A stretch of 14,584 nt of DNA from Syntrophobacterales bacterium. GTDB lineage: Bacteria > Desulfobacterota > Syntrophobacteria > BM002. Location: assembly GCA_030613915.1 (NCBI GenBank), contig JAUWKY010000011.1, positions 1-14,584 of the forward strand. The letters run 5' to 3'. Shown here one piece after another: positions 13,596 through 14,584 of the stretch; positions within the stretch are counted from its first letter, which is position 1; the number at the start of each line of letters is the position of its first letter. Both the position numbers and the translations under genes were made by a program. Under the pieces are notes generated by a model, which saw nothing but the letters and a program-made list of their open reading frames with translations, ran no database searches and had not been told where the DNA came from.

Positions 13596-14584
13596 ATGAT
13601 TTATCACATTGGTCGCTGGATTCAGAGCCAGGCTGATGCCTTTGGATTTCTCCGGCTGCTGAATTACTTGAGCTTCCGATCTATCATGGCAGCATTGACC
13701 GCCGTGCTGATCGTATTTCTCCTGAGTCCGCGCTTCATCCGGGCGATGCACCGGAGGAACTTCCTGGATCGGGTGAGGGAAACCGGCATTGACTCAGCCT
13801 TTGACAAGGCTGGTACACCCACCTTGGGTGGGGTGTTGCTGATTGTGGCTATGACAGTTTCCATATTGCTCTGGTGCAATCTGGCCAATCCCTTTTTGCT
13901 CCTGAGTCTCGCCGCCCTCCTTTGGTTCGGTGGTATTGGTTTTTGGGATGACTGGCTGAAGAGTTCCCGCGGCAGCGGTGACAAGGGCCTGGGAGAGATA
14001 ACGAAACTTGTACTGCAGGGATTGTTTGCTTTGGCTTTTATCGCGGTCTATGTGGGACCATTTTCTCCGGTGGAGCCCGGGACTGCCACCCAGCTGTACG
14101 TACCTTTCTTGAAGAGACCTTTATTGGATCTGGGGATTTTCTATGGGTTTTTTATCTTTCTCTTCATGTTGCTGGTTGCCAATGCTGTAAACATCACCGA
14201 CGGTTTGGACGGCTTGGCCATCACTCCGTCAATCTTTGTGGCTGGGGTATTGGCGGTGTTTGCTTATGTCATGGGCAACACGATATATGCGGGCTATCTG
14301 CAATATCCTTATCTGCGGGGAGTCGGTGAGTTGACTGTTTTTGTCTCTTCCTTTATCGGGGCAGGTTTGGGTTTTCTCTGGTATAATGCTTATCCGGCCC
14401 AGATATTTATGGGTGATACAGGATCTCTCGCCATTGGTGGGATGCTGGCGGTTCTAAGCGTCCTGCTCAAGCAGGAATTGCTTTTTCCCCTGCTTGGAGG
14501 CCTTTTTCTGGTTGAGGCACTGACCTCGCAAATACAGGATAAAATCGGGGTGCGCTGGCTGGGAAGGAGAATCTTCTACAGGGC
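13596..14584 (+). CDS. mraY: Phospho-MurNAc-pentapeptide transferase MraY (3' end outside window)
   Basis: MraY links UDP-MurNAc-pentapeptide to undecaprenyl phosphate, making lipid I in the inner membrane. The open frame runs to the window end with 329 residues of about 360. What is seen: DKAGTPTLGGVLL (usually K-GTPTMGG), FWDDWLK with the magnesium-site DD pair, NAVNITDGLDGLA, and PAQIFMGDTGSLAIGGMLA, separated by hydrophobic helices. The frame ends in LTSQIQDKIGVRWLGRRIFYR, where MraY normally continues into the PLHHHFE histidine motif just beyond the edge. AAGGA 6 nt before ATG 13596 is the ribosome binding site. It is 39 bp after the fusion gene with no terminator between, so the two are probably co-transcribed. 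MraY and its neighbour together cover lipid I formation, lipid II formation and flipping. Confidence 0.95.
   Translation, partial: MIYHIGRWIQSQADAFGFLRLLNYLSFRSIMAALTAVLIVFLLSPRFIRAMHRRNFLDRVRETGIDSAFDKAGTPTLGGVLLIVAMTVSILLWCNLANPFLLLSLAALLWFGGIGFWDDWLKSSRGSGDKGLGEITKLVLQGLFALAFIAVYVGPFSPVEPGTATQLYVPFLKRPLLDLGIFYGFFIFLFMLLVANAVNITDGLDGLAITPSIFVAGVLAVFAYVMGNTIYAGYLQYPYLRGVGELTVFVSSFIGAGLGFLWYNAYPAQIFMGDTGSLAIGGMLAVLSVLLKQELLFPLLGGLFLVEALTSQIQDKIGVRWLGRRIFYR

Overview
The window looks like chromosome of an anaerobic Gram-negative bacterium, most plausibly Desulfobacterota (Deltaproteobacteria-like). The reasons are a CooC-type nickel-insertion ATPase, a cytoplasmic PAS kinase paired with an NtrC-type regulator, a consensus sigma-54 promoter, an archaemetzincin, and an IMP cyclohydrolase that stands alone instead of being fused to AICAR formyltransferase. 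The taxonomic call is inference; there is no rRNA or marker set here.

Layout, left to right. (1) 1-1471, plus strand: the 3' part of a cooC-like gene, a spacer with a hairpin and an inverted pair of REP-like sequences, a stand-alone IMP cyclohydrolase (purH N-terminal domain), and a 15-bp-stem bidirectional terminator. (2) 1492-6738, minus strand: a signalling block. A three-PAS histidine kinase, a sigma-54 activator response regulator and an archaemetzincin form an apparent operon. Downstream of it is a separately promoted gene for a Cys-rich, GcvH-like protein, preceded by a perfect -24/-12 promoter. The neighbouring regulator is the obvious candidate to drive that promoter. (3) 6739-7240: a non-coding region with the kinase promoter, a 184-bp imperfect palindrome resembling a MITE or fold-back element, a small hairpin, a candidate purD promoter and a heptamer tandem repeat. 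(4) 7241-9844, plus strand: purD, purE and a Sua5/TsaC-type threonylcarbamoyl-AMP synthase. (5) 9957-14584, plus strand: one 1199-codon gene whose product joins a complete 14-helix MurJ lipid II flippase, a complete MurG glycosyltransferase and a C-terminal HEAT-like repeat region, followed 39 bp later by mraY, which runs off the window.

The most striking item is the MurJ-MurG-HEAT fusion beside mraY. Together the two genes would encode lipid I synthesis, lipid II synthesis and lipid II flipping. MurJ has 14 helices, so its C-terminus is cytoplasmic, which is where MurG works, and the fusion is topologically sensible. The second item is the sigma-54 signalling block, whose presumed target combines two tandem C-x12-C-x5-C-x2-C units with a GcvH fold in which the lipoyl-lysine position appears to be lost or shifted by one residue.
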